From the NCBI GenBank assembly GCA_032128395.1, contig JAQBGV010000054.1, positions 1 to 57,093 of the forward strand: 57,093 bases of DNA. The letters run 5' to 3'. This DNA comes from JAQBGV01 sp032128395. Lineage in GTDB: Bacteria > Planctomycetota > UBA8108 > UBA1146. Every line of letters starts with the position of its first letter. The first letter of the stretch is position 1. A program made the position numbers and the translations under genes. Shown piece by piece: positions 9,008 to 17,647 of the stretch. A model generated the notes under the pieces. That model was not told where the DNA came from, ran no database searches, and was given only the letters and a program-made list of their open reading frames with translations.

Positions 9008-12000
9008 TTGTCCCGATCGATCCTTCGGAGCGCCAGTGCGCTCGTACTCCTGGTCTCTCTCACTCTCGTCGAGGCCCGAGCCGCGGATCCCCCCCCCGAG
9101 GGGTGGATCGTCGCCCGCTCGCCGATCACCGGGCTGTTGTCGTTCCTCGGCGGACCCGATCGAGGGCCTATTCCGCTGCCGCGGAGCCCGGTAGACCCCC
9201 TCGCGATCGTGCGGAGCCACGGCTCGCTGTTCGGGGTGACCGATCCCGCCCGCGAGCTCATCCTCCTCGACAGTTCGGTCTGCCTCCTCGGGGATCTGCA
9301 CCATCGGTACCAGCAGGTACACCGCGGGATTCCGGTCTTCACCGGAGAGTTGATCGTCCATCAGCACCCCGACGGAACTTTCACCGCGCTCAACGGCGAC
9401 TTCTATCCGATCCCGGAGGATGCGCCGATCGAGTCATCGCTGGCCGGGGAGGACGCGGAGTTCCTCGCCGTCCGGGAACTCGGCTGGGCGATGGGGGGCG
9501 CGACGCAAGCCGAGCTCGTGTTCGTCGACCCGCGCTGGTACGGAGACCCGCCCGCCGGGATCCACCTCGCCTGGCACCTGGTGATCACGGCGCCCGGTCG
9601 CGCCGAGCACGTGCTCGTCGATGCGATCGGCGGGATGCTGCTCGACCACTGGCCGGCGATGCATTCCGCGATCGACCGGCTTCTCTACGACGGAACCGGC
9701 GGCGGGATCCCCGGGACGCTCGTGCGCTCCGAGGGTGACGCGGCGACCGGTGACACCGACGTCGACGCGGTCTACGACTGGGCTGGGGACGTCTATCGCC
9801 TCTTCTTCGATGGATACGGCCGTGACAGCATCGACGGGTCGGGAGAGTCCCTGCGCTCGACCGTCCACTGGGACCACGCGATCTGTCCGAATGCGGTGTG
9901 GAACGGGGCGCGCACCCTCTTCTGCGACGGCCTGGCGCACGACGACGTCGTCGCGCACGAGTTCACTCACGGCCTGACGAATCGCACCGCGAACCTGATC
10001 TATCAGAATCAGCCGGGTCAGCTGAACGAATCCTTCTCCGACATCTTCGGGGAGCTGGTCGACTTGTGGAACGGCGATGCGATCCTGCCCGGACCCCCTG
10101 GCGGCACTCCGAGCTGGCCATCGAATCCGACCGGCGGGGGAGCGGACGTTCCGAACGATGCGCGCATCGGGTGCGGAGAAGCCTCGCTCCGTTGGAAAGT
10201 GGCGGAGGGGTCGAGTCTCGGCGTGATCCGTGACATGTGGCAACCGGACTGCAACGGGCACCCACCGAGCACCGTGGACCCTCTCTACCAGCAGACCACG
10301 TGCAATCCCAACAGCGACAACGGGGGCGTGCATCGGGGCAGTGGGGTCCAGAACCACGCGTTCGCGATGCTGGTCGATGGGAAGAGCTACGACGGAGTGA
10401 CAGTGACCGGGATCGGGGCGATCAAGGCGGGGGCGATCTACTTCCGCACCTTGACCCTTTACCTCACGCCGGCCTCGTTCTTCGCCGACGCCGAGCCGCT
10501 CCTTCTGCAGGCGGCGAGCGATCTGATCGGGTTCGACCCGAACGATCCGCGCACCGGAGTTCCTTCGGGAAGTGCGATCTCCGTCAGCGATACCGACCAG
10601 GTCGGGTTCGCCCTCGACGCGGTGCACTTCAGCGCCCCCGGACTCTGCGGGGTCGGCCCCCCGCCGCCGAACGACGACTGCTCCGGCGCGACCGTGGTCG
10701 GCCCGGGGTCGCACCCCTTCGACTCGACGAGCGCGACCGATAGCAGTGCACCGTACCCCGTGGGGGTCTGCTCCGGCACTTCGCTCGGGGTGATCGCGAA
10801 CGACGTCTGGTTCTCGCTCACCCCGCCGGTCGATGGTGAAGTCGATTTCTCGACCTGTGGCCTCGCGACGTTCGACAGCGACCTGGTGGTGTACACCGGC
10901 CCCTGCGGGAACCTGAATCCGGTCGCTTGCGATGGCGACACCCCGGGGTGTGCCACCGACACCTCTCGAGTCCTCGACTTCCCGGTGACGGGTGGGGTGA
11001 CCTACCGCGTCAGGATCGGTTCGTGGGAGGCGCTCGTCGGCTGGCCCGGCGAATTGCTCATCGATTACACCCCGTTCTTCGAAGTCTGCGACAACGGCCT
11101 CGACGATGATGCGGATTCCTTGGTCGACTGCGATGATCCCGACTGCTCCGCCGCCCTGGTCTGTCAGCCGTGGCCGGCGGACGAGTGTGCCAGCGCGGCC
11201 GCCGCGTTCCTCGGCGCGAACGCCATCGACACCACCGGCGCGACCGACAGCCCCGAGCCGATCCTCCCCGCGGGGTGTGCGGGCACCGAACTCGGGGCGA
11301 TGGCGAAGGACGTCTGGTACGAATTCACCCCGAACGGGCCGGGGATCCTGACCGTGAGCACCTGTGACGGCGCCGGGTTCGACACCGATCTGGCGATCTA
11401 CACGGGGAGCTGCGGAGCGCTCACCCAGATCGCCTGCAACGGGGACACGCAGGGGTGTGCGGTCAGCACCTCGATCATCGACCTCCCGGTCGCCGCCGGA
11501 ATCGCTCTGACGATCCGGGTCGGAGGGCGCACTTCGGCCGACGCCGGGACCGGGACGATGAGCATCTCGCTCTTCCTCCCCCCGGAGGTGTGCGCCAACC
11601 TGATCGACGACGACTTCGACGGTTTCACCGACTGCGACGATTCCGACTGCGCGAACGATCCCTTCTGCGTCTGCGAACCGCTCTCTGCTCTCACTTGCGC
11701 ACAGGGCTTCGCCTACTCCGTCCCCCTCGGCTGGACCGGGGGAGAGATCTACGACTCGATCGTGATCCGAAGAGATACCCAGGTGCTCGCGACCCTCGCC
11801 GGAGACGCGGAGTCGTTCCTCGATCCGAGTGTCGCCCCTGGCTCGCACGTGTATCGGGTGACCGGGGTCTGTCCGACCTCGATCGTCGAGATCTCGTGCA
11901 CGGTGGCGGTCGTGGTCCCGGTCACGTTCACCCTGATCGCGCCGAACGAGACGATCGACTTCGACGGATTCACCGGTGAGGCGAGCTTCGCGGTCGAACT

Positions 12001-12700
12001 GGCGATCGCGGAGAGTCCGACCGCGATCGGGTACCCCAACGACACACAGGGATTTTCCTTCGGGATCGCGCACGACCCGTCGCTCCTCACGGCGATCGCG
12101 AGCGCGCCGATCGGTGCGGTCGCGGCGCTCGGAGGAGGAGCGGGCCCCGAGTTCTACGACGACCAGCAATTCCCCGGGGGGACCGCGCTCTCGGTGGTGT
12201 ACGACCTCTCCGTCGTCGAAACGATCGCGTTCGCCAGCGTGACCCCCGTGATCGCCATCGACTACGAAACGGTTCCGACCGCGCTCGCCGGAAGTGCGAC
12301 CGATGTCAACACGGACTTGGTCTGGACCGCGGGAATCGGCACTCCCCCCGTCTCGAACGTGATCATCGTCTCCGGGGTGACCTTCGGAGCGCTCACGGAT
12401 GACGGCACGATCACCCTCCACCCGGTGCTCGCTGGTTTTGACCGTGGGGACTGCAACTCCGATGGCGGGTTCGACGTCGCCGACCCGATCCACGCCTTGG
12501 GGGTGGTCTTCAACGGAGATCCAGCGACCTGTCTCGATGCGTGCGACGCGAACGACGACGGCCAGCTGAACATCGCGGACGGGGTGTACATCCTCACGAC
12601 TCTGTTCAGCCAAGGCCCGAACCCACCTCCGCCGCACGGAGTCTGCGGACAGGATCCGACGCCGGACCCGATCGAGTGCCAGGCGTTCGACGGGTGTTAG
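9008..12700 (+). CDS. Secreted M4 (thermolysin-family) metalloprotease with cohesin-like domain and dockerin-like tail
   Basis: A protein of about 1,230 residues. The TTG at 9008 is proposed as start because GGAGGA sits 7 bp upstream and a signal peptide (SILRSASALVLLVSLTLVEA) begins at once. An FTP/PepSY-like propeptide region follows. The catalytic domain has HEFTH (317-321), the third zinc ligand Glu341 in NESFSDIFGE, and the active-site His442 in GGVHRGSGVQNHAF, all with thermolysin spacing. Downstream are two pre-peptidase C-terminal-like beta domains (about 550-690 and 720-860), each followed by a CDNGLDDDADSLVDCDD-type Asp/Cys motif. Next come a module resembling cohesin domains (about 975-1135) and a two-repeat dockerin-like tail (1145-1230). 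It is predicted to be an extracellular Zn endopeptidase activated by propeptide removal. The cohesin call is by pattern only. Confidence 0.88.
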   Translation: MSRSILRSASALVLLVSLTLVEARAADPPPEGWIVARSPITGLLSFLGGPDRGPIPLPRSPVDPLAIVRSHGSLFGVTDPARELILLDSSVCLLGDLHHRYQQVHRGIPVFTGELIVHQHPDGTFTALNGDFYPIPEDAPIESSLAGEDAEFLAVRELGWAMGGATQAELVFVDPRWYGDPPAGIHLAWHLVITAPGRAEHVLVDAIGGMLLDHWPAMHSAIDRLLYDGTGGGIPGTLVRSEGDAATGDTDVDAVYDWAGDVYRLFFDGYGRDSIDGSGESLRSTVHWDHAICPNAVWNGARTLFCDGLAHDDVVAHEFTHGLTNRTANLIYQNQPGQLNESFSDIFGELVDLWNGDAILPGPPGGTPSWPSNPTGGGADVPNDARIGCGEASLRWKVAEGSSLGVIRDMWQPDCNGHPPSTVDPLYQQTTCNPNSDNGGVHRGSGVQNHAFAMLVDGKSYDGVTVTGIGAIKAGAIYFRTLTLYLTPASFFADAEPLLLQAASDLIGFDPNDPRTGVPSGSAISVSDTDQVGFALDAVHFSAPGLCGVGPPPPNDDCSGATVVGPGSHPFDSTSATDSSAPYPVGVCSGTSLGVIANDVWFSLTPPVDGEVDFSTCGLATFDSDLVVYTGPCGNLNPVACDGDTPGCATDTSRVLDFPVTGGVTYRVRIGSWEALVGWPGELLIDYTPFFEVCDNGLDDDADSLVDCDDPDCSAALVCQPWPADECASAAAAFLGANAIDTTGATDSPEPILPAGCAGTELGAMAKDVWYEFTPNGPGILTVSTCDGAGFDTDLAIYTGSCGALTQIACNGDTQGCAVSTSIIDLPVAAGIALTIRVGGRTSADAGTGTMSISLFLPPEVCANLIDDDFDGFTDCDDSDCANDPFCVCEPLSALTCAQGFAYSVPLGWTGGEIYDSIVIRRDTQVLATLAGDAESFLDPSVAPGSHVYRVTGVCPTSIVEISCTVAVVVPVTFTLIAPNETIDFDGFTGEASFAVELAIAESPTAIGYPNDTQGFSFGIAHDPSLLTAIASAPIGAVAALGGGAGPEFYDDQQFPGGTALSVVYDLSVVETIAFASVTPVIAIDYETVPTALAGSATDVNTDLVWTAGIGTPPVSNVIIVSGVTFGALTDDGTITLHPVLAGFDRGDCNSDGGFDVADPIHALGVVFNGDPATCLDACDANDDGQLNIADGVYILTTLFSQGPNPPPPHGVCGQDPTPDPIECQAFDGC

Positions 12701-12774
12701 GCAAGATCCGCACCAGCGCGTAGGGGACTGGCATCGGGCGACGAGACGCTCCTGTCCCTGACTCTCGAATCGAC

Positions 12775-13878
12775 TCATCCCACCCGAAACTTCTCCACCG
12801 TCTCCTTCGTCAACTTCAACCCCACCCCCGGCTCCTGCGGCAGTGGGTAGTGACCGTCCTTCACTCGGATCGGCTCCTCCCAGATGTCGAGCAGCGACTC
12901 GTAGCAGTTCTCGACCATGATCACCCCCGGCGTCGCCGCGGCGAGCTGCACGTGGAGCTTCTGCTGCACGTTCGTGTGCGGGACCATCGGTCGGTGGTAC
13001 GCGGCCGCGAGCGCCGCGACTTGGAGCCACTCGTCGATGCCGGCGAGCTTCGTCGCATCCGCCTGGACGATCCGGGCCGCCCCGGATTCGATGTAGTCCC
13101 GGAAGGTCTCCTTGGTGTAGATCGTCTCGCCGACCGCGATCGGCACCGAGATCGAGCGGGCGAGTTCGGCGTGGGAAGCGATGTCCTCGGGCTGCATCGG
13201 TTCTTCGAGCCAGAAGACATCGTGCTCCGCGAGTCGCTCCCCCCAGAAGCGCGCGGTGGGGAGATTCCAGGCGCAGTTCACGTCGGTCATGATCCGGACC
13301 TCGGGCCCGACCGCCGCGCGCACCGCGGCGACGCGGGCGAGATCCTCCCGGGGGTCGGGGCGGCCGAGCTTGATCTTCACCGCGTCGAAACCGCGTTCGA
13401 CGAGCGATGAAGCATCGCGCACGAGGTCGTCCTCGGACCAGGAGAGCCAACCGCCGTCGGTGCTGTACGCCTTCACCTGGTCCCGACAAGCGCCGAGGTA
13501 GCGCCAGAGCGGCTGCCCCGCCGACTTGCACGCGATGTCCCATAGCGCGAATTCGACCGCGGCGAGCCCCACCCGTGCCGCGCCGACCCGACCGACGAAA
13601 TGATTCGTGTAGAACATCTGCCGCACGAGTTCCTTGCGGAGGAACGGGTCGGCACCGGTCACCACGGGTGCGTAGTTCTCGTCGACCATCACCTGCGCGG
13701 CCCGGAGCCCGGGGGTGTACGACCAGTTCATCCCGTACCCGGTGATCCCGCCGTCGGTCGGGAGGGTCACCTGCAGGAACTCGACGTGAGTGACGGTGCT
13801 CTGGCTGTCGGTGATCGTGCGCTGGCCGAGCGGGACGCAGACGAGAGTGGTCTCGACCGCGGTGACTTTCAGGCTCAT
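12775..13878 (-). CDS. Mandelate racemase / enolase-superfamily sugar-acid dehydratase
   Basis: A 367-residue protein with the full set of active-site residues of the superfamily: KxK at Lys168/Lys170 (AVKIKLG), metal ligands Asp199 (MTDVNCAW), Glu225 (WLEEPM) and Glu251 (AVGETIY), and a probable Asp274-His301 dyad (QADATKLAGI, VPHTN). The KxK plus Asp-His arrangement is typical of acid-sugar dehydratases such as L-fuconate dehydratase and of mandelate racemase. The enzyme would abstract the proton alpha to the carboxylate and lose water to give a 2-keto-3-deoxy acid. Its start overlaps the stop of the Gfo/Idh gene by four bases (ATGA), so the two are translationally coupled. Lactonase, SDR and FAH genes nearby make L-fuconate or a related 6-deoxyhexonate the favoured substrate; this is inference. 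Confidence 0.85.
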   Translation of the reverse strand: MSLKVTAVETTLVCVPLGQRTITDSQSTVTHVEFLQVTLPTDGGITGYGMNWSYTPGLRAAQVMVDENYAPVVTGADPFLRKELVRQMFYTNHFVGRVGAARVGLAAVEFALWDIACKSAGQPLWRYLGACRDQVKAYSTDGGWLSWSEDDLVRDASSLVERGFDAVKIKLGRPDPREDLARVAAVRAAVGPEVRIMTDVNCAWNLPTARFWGERLAEHDVFWLEEPMQPEDIASHAELARSISVPIAVGETIYTKETFRDYIESGAARIVQADATKLAGIDEWLQVAALAAAYHRPMVPHTNVQQKLHVQLAAATPGVIMVENCYESLLDIWEEPIRVKDGHYPLPQEPGVGLKLTKETVEKFRVG

Positions 13879-14972
13879 CGAAGATCCTCCTCGGGATCGC
13901 AGACCGGGGTGCCCGGTGCGGTGAACGCGGTGTAGGCCGCTTCGACGAGTGCCATCGTGCGCAGCGCATCGTCGACGCGGGTCCAGAGGACTTCGGTCTC
14001 TCCGGCGGCGAAACTCTGGAGCTGCGCCATCGGACCCTCGAACGCCTCCGGGAACCAGCTCCCGCGGAGCGGAACTTCGGTCCAGTCGCCACTCCTGGGG
14101 GCGAGCTCGAGTCGATCCGGTTCCCCCCGAGGATAGTCCAGATTCACACCGAGGAGGGCGAACCCAGCCCCCGCGCTCCCCTCGAGCTTCAGTTCGCTCG
14201 TCGCGTGCGGTCTTCCGAAGTCGTGCGCGTGGTTGGTGTGGACGATCGTGCGCAGGCCGGGAGCGATGTCGAGGAGCAGCGTCGTCCCGGTGTCGGCGTG
14301 CCCTGGGAGCCGTGCGTCACTCCGCGAGACGCCGCGGACCGCAGTCGGTTCTCCTACGAGGTGGCGCACCAAGTCGAGGTAGTGGATCGAGTGGTAGAGG
14401 ACCTCCATGCGGGGGATCCCTTCGAGGAACGCCCAGTTCCCCCAGGGGGTGTGGAGGTCGATGCGCACCTCGAGCTCGGTCGGAGTGCCGATCCGTCCGC
14501 GCGTGATCGCATCCCTGAGCGCGAGCATCGACGGTGCGAAGCGGAGCTGAAAGTTCACTGCGGCGGTGAGTTGCCGCTCCCGGCAGGCGGAGACGATCGC
14601 CCGCGCTTCCGCCAGGTCGCGCCCGAGCGGCTTCTGGATCAGGGCCGCGCTCTTCTCGGGAAGCACCCGAACCAGCTCGAGAACCCGTTCGGCGGGGACC
14701 GCGATGTCGTAGACCGCCCGGTCGCCGAGCGCGGTCGCGGCCGCGAGATCCTCGTACACCTCGCCTTCGCCGGCGAGGTCGCGCGTCTCTCCCGCCTGCT
14801 CCAGGTCGAGGTCGAAGAACCCGGCGTAGTGGATCCCGACCGCGCGATAGGCGGGGATGTGAGCCTCGCGCACGATGTTCCCGGCGCCGAGGGCGACGAC
14901 CGGCTTCGGCGCGGTGGGTCGGGGGATCGCCTGGGCGAGTGGCGGCGTGTCCGATGGACTGGCTGGGGACAC
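13875..14972 (-). CDS. Gfo/Idh/MocA family sugar dehydrogenase
   Basis: About 365 residues from the GTG at 14972, chosen because GGGAGG lies 6 bp upstream and because an earlier start would add a Pro-rich stretch and run into the divergent ArsR operator. The N-terminal Rossmann fold has VVALGAGNIVREAHIPAY (about 25-42). The family's conserved Lys occurs in the EKP-like QKPLGRD, and the C-terminal alpha/beta domain holds LEVRIDLHTPWGNW and YHSIHYLDLVRHL. Members oxidise or reduce sugars with NAD(P). It is coupled to the enolase-superfamily dehydratase by an ATGA overlap. In the proposed pathway it could oxidise the aldose to the lactone. It could instead act on an inositol-like or other keto sugar; the exact substrate is not determined by the sequence. 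Confidence 0.85.
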   Translation of the reverse strand: MSPASPSDTPPLAQAIPRPTAPKPVVALGAGNIVREAHIPAYRAVGIHYAGFFDLDLEQAGETRDLAGEGEVYEDLAAATALGDRAVYDIAVPAERVLELVRVLPEKSAALIQKPLGRDLAEARAIVSACRERQLTAAVNFQLRFAPSMLALRDAITRGRIGTPTELEVRIDLHTPWGNWAFLEGIPRMEVLYHSIHYLDLVRHLVGEPTAVRGVSRSDARLPGHADTGTTLLLDIAPGLRTIVHTNHAHDFGRPHATSELKLEGSAGAGFALLGVNLDYPRGEPDRLELAPRSGDWTEVPLRGSWFPEAFEGPMAQLQSFAAGETEVLWTRVDDALRTMALVEAAYTAFTAPGTPVCDPEEDLR

Positions 14973-15084
14973 GCGACCTCCCGGCGTTGGAACTGTATCC
15001 CCCGATCTTGCGGGATCTTCGGGCGGCCGACAAGGCGTCGGTGGCGGCGGCGGCGAGGGAGATCTGTATTTCGCTCCCTCGCTC

Positions 15085-15102
15085 ATTAGCGAAATGGCTA
15101 AT
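15085..15102. promoter_or_regulatory. Likely ArsR-family autorepressor operator
   Basis: ATTAGC (15085-15090) and GCTAAT (15097-15102) form a perfect inverted repeat with a 6-bp spacer, 18 bp before the ATG of the ArsR gene. It is a short A+T-rich island in otherwise G+C-rich DNA. Dimeric winged-helix repressors of this family bind such sites over their own promoters. Confidence 0.6.
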
Positions 15103-15120
15103 TACCTGGTACTCTCGGGC

Positions 15121-15426
15121 ATGGCCGATCCCACCGCGATCTTCCGGGCGCTCGCCGACCCCACCCGTAGGCAGATCCTCCAGGATCTGAGGGGAGGAGA
15201 GCTCACCGCCGGTGAGATCTGCTCGCGATTCGACATCAGCGCACCGTCGATCTCGCGGCACCTCTCGGTGTTGCTGGCGGCCGAGCTGGTCCGACAACGA
15301 CGCGAGGCGAATCGGATCATCTACAAACTCGAACCAGAGACGATCGCGCACCAGCTCGGCGATTTTCTGAGCGCGGTCTGTCCGACCCAGGTCCTCGCCC
15401 GCCGTAGGCGGAAGAAGAAGGAGTAG
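15121..15426 (+). CDS. ArsR-family winged-helix autorepressor (SdpR-like)
   Basis: A 101-residue protein that is almost entirely one winged helix-turn-helix. IFRALADPTRRQILQDL (7-23) starts the domain, LTAGEICSRFDISAPSISRH (28-47) is the HTH with the recognition helix, and REANRIIYKL (61-70) is the wing. The tail is very basic (ARRRRKKKE). No Cys pair typical of metal-sensing ArsR proteins is present; the pattern is that of the SdpR-type autorepressors. The ATG at 15121 was preferred to one at 15094 because the latter lies inside the operator palindrome. The next gene follows after 4 bp, so repressor and reductase form one operon that is probably autorepressed. The inducing signal is unknown. 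Confidence 0.88.
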   Translation: MADPTAIFRALADPTRRQILQDLRGGELTAGEICSRFDISAPSISRHLSVLLAAELVRQRREANRIIYKLEPETIAHQLGDFLSAVCPTQVLARRRRKKKE

Positions 15427-15430
15427 AGCG

Positions 15431-16336
15431 ATGCGCGTGGCGATCACGGGGGGGACTGGATTCGTCGGCACCTACTCGGCCGAGCTGTTCCGGAGTCGCG
15501 GGGACGAGGCGGTCCTCCTCTCTCGTCGGACCGGCGTGCCGGTCACCGATCTCGGCGCTCTGGAATCTGCGTTCGCAGGCTGCGAGACGGTCGTGCACGC
15601 GGCGGGGATCAACCGCGAGCGAGGAGAGCAGACCTACGATGCGGTCCACGTGCGCGGCACCGAGAATGTCCTCGCCGCGGCACGTGCCGCCGGGGTTCGA
15701 CGAGTGATCATGGTGAGCTTCCTCAGGGCGCGCCCCGGAACCGGATCCCCCTACCACGAGTCGAAGTGGCAGGCGGAAGAATTCGTGCGAAGAGCCACTG
15801 ACCTCGAGACGATCGTGCTCAAGCCGGGCGTGACCTACGGCCGCGGTGACCACCTCCTCGATCACCTCAGCCACGCGTTCCATACCTTTCCAGTCTTCGG
15901 GTTGGTGGGGTTCCGCGCACGCCTGGTGCGTCCCTTGGCCGGCGAGGATCTCGCCCGGGTGATCGTTGGGGCAGCCCACGATCCTGGTCTTGCGGGCCAT
16001 ACATTCTCCGTCGTCGGGCCGGAGACGTTGACCCTTGAGGCTGCGGTGCGCCGGGTCGCGGCGGCCACGGGGAAGCGGCCGTGGTTCATGCCGCTGCCGG
16101 TCTTCTGCCACCTCGGACTCGCACTTCTCTGCGAGAAGACGATGCACACCCCGCTCATTGCCCGAGCGCAGCTCCGGATCCTCCTCGAGGGAGTCGCGGA
16201 AGGGGCGGGGGGGCCGATCGAGGCGCTCCCGAAGGATCTTCTCCCCACTCGGAGGTTCGACCTCGAGCAGATCACGCGCGGCCTTCCGGCGCCGCGGCGG
16301 TTCGGCCGAGCGGATCTGCTCTGCGGTCAGGACTGA
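15431..16336 (+). CDS. NAD(P)-binding epimerase/dehydratase-like protein (atypical SDR, NDUFA9-like)
   Basis: A 301-residue Rossmann-fold protein. The nucleotide-binding glycine motif ITGGTGFVG is at 5-13. VVHAAGINRERG contains the conserved loop after beta-4, and SPYHESKWQAEEFV carries a Tyr-x-x-x-Lys pair. The C-terminal half (LVGFRARLVRPLAGEDLARV) matches the atypical SDR group that includes complex I subunit NDUFA9-like proteins and sugar-nucleotide reductases. Its role cannot be specified. It lies 4 bp after the ArsR repressor gene and is the likely regulated partner. It converges on the membrane-protein gene at 16428 with a 91-bp gap. Confidence 0.8.
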   Translation: MRVAITGGTGFVGTYSAELFRSRGDEAVLLSRRTGVPVTDLGALESAFAGCETVVHAAGINRERGEQTYDAVHVRGTENVLAAARAAGVRRVIMVSFLRARPGTGSPYHESKWQAEEFVRRATDLETIVLKPGVTYGRGDHLLDHLSHAFHTFPVFGLVGFRARLVRPLAGEDLARVIVGAAHDPGLAGHTFSVVGPETLTLEAAVRRVAAATGKRPWFMPLPVFCHLGLALLCEKTMHTPLIARAQLRILLEGVAEGAGGPIEALPKDLLPTRRFDLEQITRGLPAPRRFGRADLLCGQD

Positions 16337-16427
16337 GCACTCACTGGGCGACTGTCTTCCGCGGTGCTTCGCCGAGCCAGTCGAGGAGTGGGTCCACGTC
16401 CGGCTCGGGCCCGAGTTCGACCGCCCT

Positions 16428-16994
16428 CTAGACTGCGTCCGGCCACAACCAGGCGAACGTCCCCGCCGTCACCAGGCCGTAGATCACTCCGTCGAAGATG
16501 AACTTGCCGGTGATCTTCCAGCTGACGCCCTTCCAGATCGAGTCGGGGACCGCCGACATCGCGTAGCCGAGGATCGCCACCGTCCCGGCGCGGCGGAAGA
16601 TGTCCATGTACTCCGTGCCAGCGGCCGCCGAGAGTCCAGTCAGGTAGGCGGTGAAGAGGCCGATCACCAGGCAGTAGACGAACCACGTGCCGAGGCTCTT
16701 CCCCATCGACATCGGACCGTTCGGGAGGATGGTCATGAATCCGACCGGTCCCTCCTCCATCTTTGCGATGTGCTCGGGGGTCGAGCACTCCTTCATCGAG
16801 CCAGGGCAAGGGAACATGTAGGAGCCCTGCTGCAGCCCGCCCGCCCGCATCGCGGCGCGGACCTCGCCCTCGCCGGGCATCTTGCCGTAGTCACTCCGAT
16901 GGATCGGAAGCACCATGTGGAGGATCGAACTGGCGATGAACACGAACACCCCCGAGAGGAGAATCGGCAGCCAGAGCTCTGCGACGGCGACCAT
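16428..16994 (-). CDS. Conserved hypothetical membrane protein
   Basis: A 188-residue protein with about four hydrophobic segments: residues 7-28 (LPILLSGVFVFIASSILHMV), about 102-124, 132-150 and 165-185. Between the first two is a soluble loop with MFPCPGSMKECSTPEH and a Pro/Gly-rich MTILPNGPMSMGKS segment. I recognise the pattern as a conserved family of unknown function found in several bacterial phyla, but I cannot name it. The ATG at 16994 follows GGAAGGTGGG. The gene appears monocistronic. After its TAG stop the frame stays open for 28 more codons of coding-like composition. Confidence 0.65.
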   Translation of the reverse strand: MVAVAELWLPILLSGVFVFIASSILHMVLPIHRSDYGKMPGEGEVRAAMRAGGLQQGSYMFPCPGSMKECSTPEHIAKMEEGPVGFMTILPNGPMSMGKSLGTWFVYCLVIGLFTAYLTGLSAAAGTEYMDIFRRAGTVAILGYAMSAVPDSIWKGVSWKITGKFIFDGVIYGLVTAGTFAWLWPDAV

Positions 16995-17183
16995 GGTCCC
17001 ACCTTCCTGTTCCGCGGGCGATGGGGCGGATCCCCACTGTCCCGGTTCGAGCAGGATACCCGAGTTGGCGAGTACGAGGGACAGTGGGTCGCATCGGCCC
17101 TGAGTGGTCGATCGGGGGGATCCGAGCTACGATCCGGGCTCGATGAAGGGTGCGCATGCCGGCTGTGGAAGGAGGGAGAGCAG

Positions 17184-17552
17184 ATGAAGAGATTTGGGAG
17201 AATCGGTGTGTTCGTACTGATGGTCGGAGCGATCGTCGGCTGGAAGTTCTACAACAAGGGGAACGACGAGGCGGCCATCAAGAGCACCATGAAGGAGTGG
17301 GTCGTCGGCGCTGCTGGATACGATTCCGACCCCACCTACTGCGATGCCCTCTTCGAGCGATTTCATTCCGACGTGTTCGAGAAGACGTACGCCCTCGGCG
17401 GGCGTCGCCGCGGTGCGAGCTTCGACGATGACAAGTATATCAGCATGATGACCTCCCGGATGTCGACGCAGGCCCGCAAGGATGGAAAGCCCGAGATCGC
17501 CACTGGACTGGAGGAGATGAGCGCAGCGTATCTCGCCGCCCCGGATGATTGA
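17184..17552 (+). CDS. Small hypothetical protein with N-terminal membrane anchor
   Basis: A 122-residue protein. Residues 5-21 (GRIGVFVLMVGAIVGWK) form a single hydrophobic segment, so it is probably an inner-membrane-anchored or exported protein. The remaining 100 residues are soluble and hydrophilic, with helices likely (MKEWVVGAAGYDSD, LEEMSAAYLAAPDD). The start was chosen because GGAGGGAG lies about 6 bp upstream of the ATG; the frame is open far upstream but without sense. I do not recognise the family. It converges on the FAH hydrolase gene with 95 bp between. Confidence 0.6.
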   Translation: MKRFGRIGVFVLMVGAIVGWKFYNKGNDEAAIKSTMKEWVVGAAGYDSDPTYCDALFERFHSDVFEKTYALGGRRRGASFDDDKYISMMTSRMSTQARKDGKPEIATGLEEMSAAYLAAPDD

Positions 17553-17647
17553 TGGTGGGGAGAGACCGATCGCTGCGTGGCGGCGGCGATACCGATCGAG
17601 GGGAGCGGGATCGAGACCGATCACTTGCCCGAACCGACGCACCACTC

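Noticed and set aside
9434..14092. A very long open frame on the minus strand (about 1,550 codons) opposite the M4 protease and through the dehydratase
   Set aside because: It is low-complexity Arg/Asp/Gly-rich sequence without recognisable domains and lies antisense to, or out of frame with, clearly conserved genes. Such frames are expected in G+C-rich DNA.
5851..16427. Possible TAG readthrough or recoding, because two genes have in-frame coding-like sequence after TAG
   Set aside because: TAG ends many genes here at natural domain ends (HD hydrolase, methyltransferase, M4 protease, CotH). Gene remnants explain both cases better.
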